From positions 1 to 64,000 of the forward strand of contig JAIKXV010000073.1 in assembly GCA_024683935.1 (NCBI GenBank): 64,000 nucleotides of DNA, given 5' to 3'. A program made the translations under genes and the position numbers. The notes under the pieces were generated by a model, which made no database searches, had not been told where the DNA came from, and saw nothing but the letters and a program-made list of their open reading frames with translations. Numbering within the stretch: position 1 is the stretch's first letter; each line of letters begins with the position of its first letter. This document shows, piece by piece, positions 8,667-17,047 of the stretch. The stretch is from Lachnospiraceae bacterium. Lineage in GTDB: Bacteria > Bacillota_A > Clostridia > Lachnospirales > Lachnospiraceae.

Positions 8667-9830
8667 ATGGCTTTATATGAAAGGGTGGCCGCATACATCG
8701 ATCTGGATGCGGTCCACGACAATTTAAAAGAACTTTATAAAAGAATGAGACCCGGTGCCATGATGATAGCCGTTATAAAGGCTGACGGATACGGGCACGG
8801 GGCTTTGGAGATCGCAAGGGAAACAGAGGATGAGGATTTTATCTTCGGTTTTGCGGTCGCTACCGTAGAGGAAGCGCTGGAACTAAGAGAAGGCGGGATC
8901 AAAAAGCCTATCATCCTTTTAGGCTACACCTTCCCGGAGTCCTATGCGGATATAGTGAAATACGAGATACGTCCCGCGGTTTTCAGAAAGGATCAGGCGA
9001 AGGCGCTTTCGGATGAGGCCGTGAGACAGGAGAAAGAGGTTTATTTCCATCTCGCGGTGGATACCGGCATGATGCGTATCGGCGTAAAATGCGATGATTC
9101 CTCCCTGGAGGATGTGCGTTTCATGATGACCCTGCCGAATGTGGTAAGTGAAGGGATATTTACCCATTTTGCCAGGGCGGACGAGCCGGTGGCCAAGACC
9201 ACCGAGCAGCAGATAGGGAGATTCCGGGATTTCATCTTTTTATGCGAGGACGAAGGAGTTTATTTCAGCTATAAGCACTGTTCCAATTCCGCCGGGATGA
9301 TCATGTATCCGGAAGCCAATATGGATCTCGCCCGTGCGGGGATCACGATGTACGGCATGTGGCCCAGTGATGATGTGCCGCTCCGGAGATCCGAGATCAA
9401 AAGTGCACTTGAACTGAAAAGCCATATCGTATATATTAAAAATGTTGCGCCCGGATCAGAGGTGAGCTACGGCGGCACCTATGTGGCAATAAATGAAAGA
9501 CGGATAGCCACGATTCCGGTGGGCTACGGGGACGGTTTCCCAAGGAGCCTTTCAAACAGGGGATATGTCCTGATCCGTGGAAAATATGCGCCCATACTGG
9601 GACGGATCTGCATGGATCAGTTTATGGTGGATGTCACAAATATCCCTGATGCGGCTGAGGGAGATACGGTCACCCTTCTCGGCCGGGACGGAGAGTGCTA
9701 TATCAGCGCGGAGGAGCTTGGGCGTCTGAGCGGCAGATTCAATTATGAATTTACCTGTGACCTGGGAAAGAGGATCCCCAGGGTTTTTATCAAAAAAGGA
9801 GAGGTTGTTTCGGAAAGGTATCCCTTTTAA
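8667..9830 (+). CDS. alr: Alanine racemase
   Basis: A PLP enzyme that converts L-alanine to D-alanine for peptidoglycan. The PLP lysine lies in AVIKADGYGHG (Lys38). The C-terminal beta domain carries VSYGGTYVA with the second catalytic tyrosine, RIATIPVGYGDGFPR and RICMDQFMVDVT. The length, 387 residues, is normal. The gene starts two bases after the hydrate-repair gene and is followed without a gap by the CBS-domain gene, so it belongs to one operon. Confidence 0.96.
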   Translation: MALYERVAAYIDLDAVHDNLKELYKRMRPGAMMIAVIKADGYGHGALEIARETEDEDFIFGFAVATVEEALELREGGIKKPIILLGYTFPESYADIVKYEIRPAVFRKDQAKALSDEAVRQEKEVYFHLAVDTGMMRIGVKCDDSSLEDVRFMMTLPNVVSEGIFTHFARADEPVAKTTEQQIGRFRDFIFLCEDEGVYFSYKHCSNSAGMIMYPEANMDLARAGITMYGMWPSDDVPLRRSEIKSALELKSHIVYIKNVAPGSEVSYGGTYVAINERRIATIPVGYGDGFPRSLSNRGYVLIRGKYAPILGRICMDQFMVDVTNIPDAAEGDTVTLLGRDGECYISAEELGRLSGRFNYEFTCDLGKRIPRVFIKKGEVVSERYPF

Positions 9831-10640
9831 TTGAAGAATTTCCTTAAAAATCTTATTAAAAAAGATAACGTCAATGAAGACGAGATAATCTCAATGGTGG
9901 CCGAGGGCCGGAGCCAGGGGGTGCTGGACTCTTCGGAAGCGCTGATGATAAACAATATTTTCGAATTCGGAGATAAGGAAGCCCGGGATATCATGACCCA
10001 CCGGGAAAACATCATCGGCATCAACTGCAATGAGACGCTGGAAGATGCGGCGGACTTCATGCTGGACGGGAAGAATTCCCGCTGCCCGGTTTATGAGGAC
10101 AATATCGACAACATCATCGGCATAATCCATTTTAAGGATGTGATGAAGGCCAATGTAAAGCCGGAAAACCGGACAAAGAGCCTTAAAGAGCTGGAGAGCG
10201 TCGTCAAGGAAGCCCATTTTATCCCCGAGACCAGGAAGATCGATCTGCTTTTCAAGTCGATGCAGCAGAAGAAGATCCACATGGTGATCGTCGTGGATGA
10301 GTACGGCCAGACCGCAGGTATTGTCTGCATGGAAGACATCCTGGAGGAGATAGTCGGAAATATCATGGACGAATTCGATGAAGACGAGGTGCTGATAAGG
10401 AAGCAGGGAGACGACACCTTTATCTGCGACGGTCTGTCATCGCTGGAGGAAGTCGGGGAGAGGCTTAATATCGAGTTCCCGGATGAGGGATATGAAACGC
10501 TTAACGGTTTTATGACGGACAGGCTGAAGCATATACCGAAGAGCGGAGAGGACTTTGAAACGGAGTATGAGGGCTGGCGCTTCAGGATCGCGCATGTAAA
10601 GGGGAGGATCGTGAAGACTGTCAGGATCACGAAGGTGTGA
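9831..10640 (+). CDS. CBS-pair / CorC-HlyC domain protein
   Basis: A soluble protein of 269 residues: a short N-terminal segment (DEIISMVAEGRSQGVLDSSE), two CBS motifs (about 55-115 and 125-180, with ARDIMTHRENIIGI and VDEYGQTAGIVCMEDILEEI) and a C-terminal CorC_HlyC domain ending in GRIVKTVRITKV. It lacks the DUF21/CNNM membrane domain and so resembles E. coli CorC, linked to magnesium/cobalt resistance, more than full-length hemolysin-type exporters. The start appears to be TTG 9831, immediately after the alr stop, with GGAAAGG at 9812-9818. No membrane partner is encoded nearby. Confidence 0.85.
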   Translation: MKNFLKNLIKKDNVNEDEIISMVAEGRSQGVLDSSEALMINNIFEFGDKEARDIMTHRENIIGINCNETLEDAADFMLDGKNSRCPVYEDNIDNIIGIIHFKDVMKANVKPENRTKSLKELESVVKEAHFIPETRKIDLLFKSMQQKKIHMVIVVDEYGQTAGIVCMEDILEEIVGNIMDEFDEDEVLIRKQGDDTFICDGLSSLEEVGERLNIEFPDEGYETLNGFMTDRLKHIPKSGEDFETEYEGWRFRIAHVKGRIVKTVRITKV

Positions 10641-10683
10641 TCGTTTTTATACAGATCATAATGATTTGAAAGGAGTGCTACAT

Positions 10684-11421
10684 ATGTCAGGACATTCAAA
10701 ATTTGCAAATATCAAGCATAAAAAGGAAAAGAACGATGCGGCGAAGGGAAAGATCTTTACGATAATAGGCCGTGAGATCGCTGTTGCAGTTAAGGAAGGG
10801 GGACCGGATCCCTCCAATAACTTTAAGCTTGCCCAGGTTATTGCGAAGGCCAAGGCCAGCAATATGCCGAACGATACGATAGAGAGAGGAATAAAGAAGG
10901 CTTCCGGTGAAGGCTCGAACGTTAATTACGAGTACTGCACCTACGAGGGTTACGGCCCTGCCGGGTCTGCGATCATCGTGGACTGCCTTACCGACAACAA
11001 GAACCGTACCGCGGCCAATGTCAGGGCGGCCTTTACAAAGGGCGGCGGAAACCTTGGCACCCAGGGCTGCGTATCATTCATGTTTGATGACAAGGGTCAG
11101 ATCATTATTGATAAGGAAGAGTGCGAGATGAGCGCCGATGATCTTATGATGGTCGCGCTTGACGCCGGCGCCGATGACTTTAATGAAGAGGATGACAGTT
11201 ACGAGATCCTCACCAGTCCCGACGCTTTCGAGGCTGTTAAAAAGGCTGTTGATGACAATAATATTCCCTGTGTTTCTGCGGAAGTCACAAAGATTCCCCA
11301 GAACTATGTGGAAGTCACCGACGAGGACAGCTTAAATAAGCTGCAGCGCATTCTGGATCTTCTTGATGAAGAGGATGATGTGCAGAATGTGTATCATAAC
11401 GTAGAATCCGAAGACTTGTGA
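10684..11421 (+). CDS. yebC: YebC/PmpR family regulator
   Basis: About 245 residues with the hallmark N-terminus MSGHSKFANIKHKKEKNDAA and the middle segment YEGYGPAGSAIIVDCLTDNKNR. Members bind DNA or act on translation of proline-rich stretches, depending on the clade. AAAGGAG at 10669-10675 and ATG 10684 are preferred to the in-frame TTG at 10666. The last codons and the stop (ESEDL-stop) form the left arm of a perfect 17-bp stem-loop, so the protein end and a hairpin share sequence. Confidence 0.95.
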   Translation: MSGHSKFANIKHKKEKNDAAKGKIFTIIGREIAVAVKEGGPDPSNNFKLAQVIAKAKASNMPNDTIERGIKKASGEGSNVNYEYCTYEGYGPAGSAIIVDCLTDNKNRTAANVRAAFTKGGGNLGTQGCVSFMFDDKGQIIIDKEECEMSADDLMMVALDAGADDFNEEDDSYEILTSPDAFEAVKKAVDDNNIPCVSAEVTKIPQNYVEVTDEDSLNKLQRILDLLDEEDDVQNVYHNVESEDL

Positions 11422-11439
11422 AACAAGTCTTCGGATTCT
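11403..11439. terminator. Perfect 17-bp hairpin overlapping the yebC stop
   Basis: AGAATCCGAAGACTTGT (11403-11419) pairs perfectly with 11423-11439 around a GAA loop. The left arm is yebC coding sequence including the first base of the stop. No T-run follows directly, so it may protect the mRNA 3' end or belong to the adjoining repeat system rather than terminate. Confidence 0.6.
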
Positions 11440-11590
11440 AACGAGCAACACAACCAAAAACAGGTATATTTTTGGTTGTTATTAAATATCGCAGATGTTT
11501 TTGCGAGTCTAACGAGCAACCCAACCAAAAACAGGTATATTTTTGGTTGTTATTCAATATCGCAGATGTTTTTGCGAGTCTAACGAGCAA
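11437..11590. repeat. 71-bp tandem repeat (two copies plus partial third) with internal hairpins
   Basis: Units begin with TCTAACGAGCAA at 11437, 11508 and 11579, giving two 71-bp copies that differ at only two or three bases plus a 12-bp partial copy. Each full unit carries an A/T-rich stem (CAACCAAAAA with TTTTTGGTTG) and a smaller CGCA/TGCG stem. The repeat fills the gap between yebC and the next gene and ends just before that gene's ribosome site. Confidence 0.85.
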
Positions 11591-11602
11591 ACAGGAGAAA
11601 AA

Positions 11603-12091
11603 ATGTCAGAAACACTGGATCAGAATATACATAAGCTGCTGAGTGTGCTGGATTACCGGGAGGCCATGAAGTGCTTCAAAAAGAAGTATTACGAGGGTTT
11701 TTTCCTGGAATACCGCAAGTCCACCGTTGATGTACATGAAGAGATAATGAAGATGTTCGTTTCCGATAATAAGGAAGAGGAAATGAATAGCGCGGCGGCA
11801 AGCCTGGTTAAATATGCGAAGGAGCAGTACGACGGCACCTTCTTTTTGAAAAAAGCCACCACTGCCGTTGATATGCAGTGCATGATGGTATTTTACGTCC
11901 TTCCGTCTCTCTTAAAGGATCAGCCGGCGGAGGACTCAAAGACATTTACGGATATCATCTGCGAAAAGTGGAAGGGATCCTTCCCAAAGGAGACCATAGC
12001 AGCAGCCACCTATGATGAGATCTATAACGGCTTCCGCACGACTATCCTCGGATTTAATGTGGAAGGGCTGTTCGGCAACAAGGATAAGTAA
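11603..12091 (+). CDS. Hypothetical protein
   Basis: Not recognised. It has 162 residues and no signal peptide or membrane helix; the composition is that of a mostly helical, soluble protein (for example YREAMKCFKKKYYEGFF). ACAGGAGA lies eight bases before ATG 11603, which is preferred to the upstream in-frame GTG at 11543 that would read through the tandem repeat. The membrane-protein gene at 12118 follows after 26 bases and may be co-transcribed. Confidence 0.7.
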   Translation: MSETLDQNIHKLLSVLDYREAMKCFKKKYYEGFFLEYRKSTVDVHEEIMKMFVSDNKEEEMNSAAASLVKYAKEQYDGTFFLKKATTAVDMQCMMVFYVLPSLLKDQPAEDSKTFTDIICEKWKGSFPKETIAAATYDEIYNGFRTTILGFNVEGLFGNKDK

Positions 12092-12117
12092 GGAGCTCCC
12101 CCGGAGCATCATAATAT

Positions 12118-13347
12118 ATGGAAGAAAACAGAAATCCGGTATTTTCCATAATTTCCCTGACGGCTCTGGCTGTCATCATAGGGAGCTGGATCTATTTAAG
12201 ATACAGTTTCTTTACGGTAACCGCAGAGATAAAGGAGCTTCTCACCCTTTGCAGACAGTTCCTTGACGGCACGGCGGATGCGGCGGTCTTTCTGTCGCCC
12301 GCTCCCGCAGGCACCATAGAAGCATATTCAGCCATATTTGATGTGACCGGCATAAAGCAAAGCTACGCCATGCTGTCGGTCATTTTGTTAGAAGCCCTAG
12401 CCGGTGTTCTTTTATATATACTTTCAAAGAGCCTGCTGGGGGTTTTCTATGCATTCTTCAGTGTTGTCATCATGTCCCTTCTGCCCTTTTTCGGTTCTCC
12501 GGTAAAGGTGTACGAAGAGCTGTCGGTTCTCTGTCTCCTGCTTTTTGAGATAACCATTGCCATGACATGGAAGTACGAGAAGCTCTTCCATGACAAGGGG
12601 CCCTTTGTGATAAGGTATCTTTTTTCGGGCATTACCGCCGGACTGGCAGTATTTCTGATGCCGGTAAATATTTTTCTGGTTGCGGCGTCCCTCCTGTCAT
12701 CCCTGTATTTCCTCCGGGGAAAAAGGAAGCTGAAGCTGATCCTTGAGTATCTTATCACCCTGTTATCCGCCGGGGTTGTTTTCGTCATTCTTATAATGAT
12801 AAGGGTGATGAATACGGGGCTTTTGCCGCTAAATATCCTTTATGGATACAGAGCGGATATATTAAAGGCGGAAGGCGTGCAGTATATTTTTACCGCGCTT
12901 CTTATCTTTCTTCTCTTCGTACTGGAGATAATAATCGACCTGATGCCCGGAAGCAAAGCCGCAATGCAGAGGGATGCGGAGCGGAAGGCCATGGAAGAAA
13001 AGGATCCGGGGGATATGGAAGAAGGCATGGCTGATGAAGTTCCGGCTGCCGCGGTAATACAGAATGGCGGCAGGGCTTTAGTACAGAGACCGGTTTCCAC
13101 GGGGGCGCTCCCGAAGGACTTTGTGCTCCACAGGGCCGGGAAAAATGAGGATATAATATCCAGTGCCGCTAAGAAGGAAAAGACGGTAAAGCATATGTTT
13201 ATGCCTGAAGGCCCGGAAACCGAAGCAGAAAAGGCAAAGCGTATCAGCGAATACAGGAAATACGCCGAGAATATCAGTCCGAAGGATCTGGAATTCGACT
13301 TTGATGTGCCCTTTGATGATGATTTTGATATAGAGGTTAATTTTTAA
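12118..13347 (+). CDS. Polytopic membrane protein with acidic cytoplasmic tail
   Basis: 409 residues with about eight hydrophobic segments between residues 8 and 280, then a charged tail of about 130 residues that ends in a run of Asp and Phe (FDFDVPFDDDFDIEVNF). The membrane part loosely recalls polytopic glycosyltransferases, but no catalytic motif is secure, so no function is given. The gene lies between an unknown soluble protein and a metallophosphoesterase. A GAGCTCC-type short palindrome sits just before the start. Confidence 0.7.
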   Translation: MEENRNPVFSIISLTALAVIIGSWIYLRYSFFTVTAEIKELLTLCRQFLDGTADAAVFLSPAPAGTIEAYSAIFDVTGIKQSYAMLSVILLEALAGVLLYILSKSLLGVFYAFFSVVIMSLLPFFGSPVKVYEELSVLCLLLFEITIAMTWKYEKLFHDKGPFVIRYLFSGITAGLAVFLMPVNIFLVAASLLSSLYFLRGKRKLKLILEYLITLLSAGVVFVILIMIRVMNTGLLPLNILYGYRADILKAEGVQYIFTALLIFLLFVLEIIIDLMPGSKAAMQRDAERKAMEEKDPGDMEEGMADEVPAAAVIQNGGRALVQRPVSTGALPKDFVLHRAGKNEDIISSAAKKEKTVKHMFMPEGPETEAEKAKRISEYRKYAENISPKDLEFDFDVPFDDDFDIEVNF

Positions 13348-13352
13348 GTCAG

Positions 13353-14168
13353 ATGGGTTTTTTATTTGAAACAGGACCGGAAATAACCGAATATGTTATA
13401 AATACCCCGAAGCTTGAAAAGGGGGAAAGAAAAGTCTTTGCGGTGATCTCTGATCTGCATGAATGCAGCTTTGGCCGGGGGAACGCCGCACTTCTTTCCG
13501 CTGTGGAAAGCATGGAGCCGGACGGAGTGCTGATCCCCGGAGATCTGATCTCCGCCTACCCCGACGGGGATCCGAGGGAAACCTTTAAGTTCATGAAAAG
13601 ATTAAAGGAAAGGTATCCGAAGATCTGTTTTGCGCCCGGAAACCATGAGAGAAAGATCTTTGAAAGGGTAAAGTACACGAAGCAGATGGTGCTCTGCGCC
13701 AAGGGGCTTAAATACAGTAATGTTCCCCTTATGAGGAATGAGTACGAGGACTTCGGAGATTCCCTACGGGTTTACGCCCTGGATCTTAATCACGATTATT
13801 ACAGAAGAGTCATTAAAAAACGGGTTCCGGACGGGATGATAGACATGCTTATCGGGAAGAGGGATGAAAAGCGTTTTAACATCCTCCTCGCCCACGATCC
13901 GGACCACTTCGACGAGTACAGGAAATGGAAACCGGATCTGATTCTTTCCGGGCATGTCCACGGGGGACTGATAAGGCTTCCGAACGGCAAAGGACTGATA
14001 AGCCCCGCGTACAGGTTTTTCCCGAAGTATGACTGCGGGCTCTACGAAAAAGACGGCGTGAAAATGATAGTAAGCCGCGGAGCCGGAAGCCATACCTTCA
14101 ATATAAGGATAAATAACCCGGCGGAAATATTAAAGGTGGTAATAAATGGCACTGGAAGTAAAGCTTGA
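13353..14168 (+). CDS. Calcineurin-like metallophosphoesterase
   Basis: 271 residues with the full dimetal phosphoesterase motif set: SDLHECSFG, LIPGDLI, APGNHER, LLAHDPDHF and LSGHVHGGLIRLP. This is the YkuE-like branch that hydrolyses phosphomonoesters or diesters; the substrate is unknown. There is no signal peptide, so it is probably cytoplasmic. The gene begins five bases after the membrane protein and its last 23 bases overlap the start of scpA. Confidence 0.88.
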   Translation: MGFLFETGPEITEYVINTPKLEKGERKVFAVISDLHECSFGRGNAALLSAVESMEPDGVLIPGDLISAYPDGDPRETFKFMKRLKERYPKICFAPGNHERKIFERVKYTKQMVLCAKGLKYSNVPLMRNEYEDFGDSLRVYALDLNHDYYRRVIKKRVPDGMIDMLIGKRDEKRFNILLAHDPDHFDEYRKWKPDLILSGHVHGGLIRLPNGKGLISPAYRFFPKYDCGLYEKDGVKMIVSRGAGSHTFNIRINNPAEILKVVINGTGSKA

Positions 14169-14883
14169 AGCATTTGAAGGACCTCTTGACCTGCTCCTTC
14201 ATCTTATAGATAAGAATAAAGTAGATATTTACGATATCCCGATATCCCTGATTACCGCCCAGTACATGGACTATCTGAACGCCATGAAGAAGGCCGACCT
14301 GGAGATAATGAGCGAATTTCTGGTAATGGCGGCAACCCTTCTCGATATCAAGTGCAGGATGCTGCTTCCCAGGGAAGTAAATGAGGAAGGGGAAGAAGAG
14401 GATCCGAGATCGGAGCTCGTGCAGCAGCTTCTGGAATACAAGATCTATAAGTATATGTCCCAGGAGCTTAAGTATATGGAACAGGATGCGGGAAAGTCCT
14501 GCTTTAAGGACAATACGATGCCGAAGGAGCTTTTGGAGTACGAAGAGCCGGTCGACTATGATGAGCTCTTAAAGGGGCTGTCCCTTAAGGATCTGGAAAA
14601 GATCTTCCGGGAGACGATGAAGCGCCAGGAGGACAGGAAAGATCCGATAAGGTCAAAGTTCGGAAAGATAGAAAAGGAAGAAGTAAGCCTTGAAAAGCGG
14701 ACGGAGGAGCTTCTCGAATATTCCAAAGAAAAGGAAAAGTTCAGTTTTTCTGATCTCCTTATGCTGTTTAAGGGGAAACTGCAGATGTTAGTCACCTTCC
14801 TTGCGGTGCTGGAGCTCGTTCGCAGCAATAACTGGAAGGCGGTACAGGAAGAAGACGGCGGAGAGATAATGATATGGACATAA
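14146..14883 (+). CDS. scpA: Segregation and condensation protein A
   Basis: The kleisin subunit that bridges SMC heads in the bacterial condensin. 245 residues with the diagnostic N-terminus KLEAFEGPLDLLLHLIDKNK and IYDIPISLITAQYMDYL, followed by MSEFLVMAATLLDIKCRMLLP, and a C-terminal winged helix (about 190-235). The start overlaps the phosphoesterase end and the stop overlaps the scpB start by ten bases, which fits translational coupling. smc is not in the window. Confidence 0.95.
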   Translation: MALEVKLEAFEGPLDLLLHLIDKNKVDIYDIPISLITAQYMDYLNAMKKADLEIMSEFLVMAATLLDIKCRMLLPREVNEEGEEEDPRSELVQQLLEYKIYKYMSQELKYMEQDAGKSCFKDNTMPKELLEYEEPVDYDELLKGLSLKDLEKIFRETMKRQEDRKDPIRSKFGKIEKEEVSLEKRTEELLEYSKEKEKFSFSDLLMLFKGKLQMLVTFLAVLELVRSNNWKAVQEEDGGEIMIWT

Positions 14884-15506
14884 AAAAGCTTATGGCTGTG
14901 GTTGAAGCCATTTTATTCACCCTCGGAAAACAGGTGGAGATAAAAAAGATAGCGGAAGCCGCGGAAACGGATGTTGAAGAGGTGCTGAAGGCCGCGGAAA
15001 GATTAGAAAAAAAGTATGCCGCGGAAGACAGCGGAGTGATGCTTATAAGGATAAACGACTCCCTGCAGCTCTGCACAAAGACGGAATTCTACGACTATCT
15101 GGTGAAGATAGCCCATGTGAAAAAGCAGTTCACCCTGTCGGATTCCGCGCTGGAGACCCTTTCCATAATAGCCTACAAGCAGCCGGTGACCAGGCTGCAG
15201 ATCGAGCATATAAGGGGTGTTAGCTGCGCCCATTCGATAGATAAGCTGCTGGAATACGACCTTATCCAGGAGCTGGGAAGGCTGAACGCCCCGGGACGGC
15301 CCCTGCTTTTCGGCACCACGGACGAATTCCTGCGGTCCTTCGGGGTAAAGAGCCTGGAAGAGCTGCCCGAACTTAATGAGGACAGGATGGAGGACTTCAG
15401 GGAAGAAGCGGAAATAGAGGCCAGGAAGGAAATGGAGGAGCTCGGACTTCTCGATGAGAACGGCCCCGGAAGCTCCCCTGACAACCCGATCAGCGTGGGT
15501 ATATGA
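14874..15506 (+). CDS. scpB: Segregation and condensation protein B
   Basis: The winged-helix partner of ScpA in the SMC complex. 210 residues: two winged-helix domains, with ETLSIIAYKQPVTRLQIEHIRGV as the family signature and LGRLNAPGRPLLFGTTDEFL after it. The tail is acidic. It overlaps scpA and ends its transcription unit; no clear terminator is visible in the 38 bases before the next promoter. Confidence 0.95.
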   Translation: MDIKKLMAVVEAILFTLGKQVEIKKIAEAAETDVEEVLKAAERLEKKYAAEDSGVMLIRINDSLQLCTKTEFYDYLVKIAHVKKQFTLSDSALETLSIIAYKQPVTRLQIEHIRGVSCAHSIDKLLEYDLIQELGRLNAPGRPLLFGTTDEFLRSFGVKSLEELPELNEDRMEDFREEAEIEARKEMEELGLLDENGPGSSPDNPISVGI

Positions 15507-15543
15507 AGTTTTAAAAATCATACTACCTATTTTATTTCTGCTG

Positions 15544-15582
15544 TGTTATAATTCTGAACGAGTGCAATCTGAACAGATTTAC
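15544..15582 (+). promoter_or_regulatory. Promoter and small palindrome ahead of the decarboxylase operon
   Basis: TGTTATAAT (15544-15552) is an extended -10 box (TGn-TATAAT); no strong -35 is seen. AATCTG-AA-CAGATT, a 14-bp inverted repeat, follows at about 15566-15579 in the leader and could be an operator. The regulator is unknown. Confidence 0.5.
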
Positions 15583-15605
15583 AAAATAGATGGAGGATAT
15601 AAAGT

Positions 15606-17030
15606 ATGAGCAATCTCACAAATAGCTCAGCCGGACAGAGGATCCTTTCTCTGCTGGACGAGAACAGTTTCGTTGAGGTCGGTGAAAGCGTACTGGCAAG
15701 AAGCACCGATTTTAATGAAAAGCCTTCAGACGCACCGGGTGACGGAGTCATCACAGGCTACGGAACGGTGGAGGGAAGACTTGTTTATGTCTACAGCCAG
15801 GATGCCAAAAGCCTTGGAGGTTCTGTCGGCGAGATGCATGCCAAGAAGATAGTGAACATCTATCGCCTGGCGATGAAGACAGGTTATCCCGTAGTAGGTA
15901 TTCTGGATTCAACAGGACTTCGTATAGGCGAGTCCACCGATGCCCTCAATTCCCTCGGCAGGGTAATGAAGGTAATGGCAAAGGCTTCAGGGGTGATCCC
16001 CCAGATAAGCGCGGTATTCGGAAATGCAGGAGGCGGCATGTCTGTTGTTGCCGAGCTTTCTGACTTTGTATTTATGGAGGAGAAGAAGGGCAAGCTCTTC
16101 CTCAATTCTCCCAATGCCGTAAAGGATAATTACGAAGATAAGTGCGATACCTCAGGTGCTGATTACAAGTCAAAGGCAGGCGCTGTTGACGTTGCGGCAG
16201 AAGAGGGCGAGCTTTTTGCAAAGATAAGGGAGCTGCTTTCATTCCTTCCCGACAACTGCGAGGATGAAGCGCTGCTTATCGACACAGATGATGATCTGAA
16301 CCGTGTTTCGGCGGATCTTTCAGGCTGTGCCGATGATTCAAGGGAAATAATCCTCCGCATCGCTGATGACGGAAATTACTTCGAAATAAAGAGCGAGAGC
16401 GCAAAGAACCTGACAGCCGGATTTATCCGCTTAAACGGCGCAACCGTTGGCGTTATCGGCAACAGGAAGAAGTCGCTTTCGGACAAGGATCTGAAGATCA
16501 ATAATACACTCGGTCTCTGCGGAATGAGAAAAGCCTTAAAGATGGTGGATTTCTGCGATGCATTTAATATCCCCATCCTTACACTTACAAATGTGAAGGG
16601 CTTCTGCACCTGCGAGAATACCGAGAAGATGGGCGCAAGGGCCGCTGCAAAGCTTATCCGTGCATTTGCAGGTTCCGAAGTTCCCAAGGTAAACGTGGTA
16701 GTCGGAGAAGCCTTCGGATCAGCCGCTGTCATCATGAACAGCAAGGCTGTGGGTGCTGACTATGTTTACGCCTGGAACAGTGCAAAGATCGGTGCCATCG
16801 ACGGAAAGCATGCCGCTGAGATCCTTTACGAAGGAGAGAGCGACAGCGTTATTAATGAAAAGGCAAGGGAATACGACGAAAAGCAGGGAAGCGTTGTCAG
16901 CGCTGCTGCCAGAGGCTATGTAGATACTGTGATCGATCCTTCCGAAACAAGGAAATACGTGATCGGCGCATTCGAAATGTTATACGGAAAGAGTGACATT
17001 TCACCGGACAGGAAGCACAGCACTATTTAA
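15606..17030 (+). CDS. Acyl-CoA carboxyltransferase subunit (MmdA / transcarboxylase 12S-like)
   Basis: 474 residues with two crotonase-fold carboxyltransferase halves: GDGVITGYGTVEGRLVYVYS and GGSVGEMHAKKI in the first, DFCDAFNIPILTLTNVKGF and SAAVIMNSKAVGADYVYAW in the second. This is the family of methylmalonyl-CoA decarboxylase alpha and propionyl-CoA carboxylase beta, which move a carboxyl group between an acyl-CoA and biotin. The family is usually about 510 residues, so this is slightly short. A strong GGAGG precedes ATG 15606. It is the first gene of an operon with gamma, biotin-carrier, beta and oxaloacetate-type alpha subunits, so it probably serves a sodium-pumping decarboxylase or transcarboxylase. 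Confidence 0.85.
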   Translation: MSNLTNSSAGQRILSLLDENSFVEVGESVLARSTDFNEKPSDAPGDGVITGYGTVEGRLVYVYSQDAKSLGGSVGEMHAKKIVNIYRLAMKTGYPVVGILDSTGLRIGESTDALNSLGRVMKVMAKASGVIPQISAVFGNAGGGMSVVAELSDFVFMEEKKGKLFLNSPNAVKDNYEDKCDTSGADYKSKAGAVDVAAEEGELFAKIRELLSFLPDNCEDEALLIDTDDDLNRVSADLSGCADDSREIILRIADDGNYFEIKSESAKNLTAGFIRLNGATVGVIGNRKKSLSDKDLKINNTLGLCGMRKALKMVDFCDAFNIPILTLTNVKGFCTCENTEKMGARAAAKLIRAFAGSEVPKVNVVVGEAFGSAAVIMNSKAVGADYVYAWNSAKIGAIDGKHAAEILYEGESDSVINEKAREYDEKQGSVVSAAARGYVDTVIDPSETRKYVIGAFEMLYGKSDISPDRKHSTI

Positions 17031-17047
17031 TGAAAAGGAGATAATAA

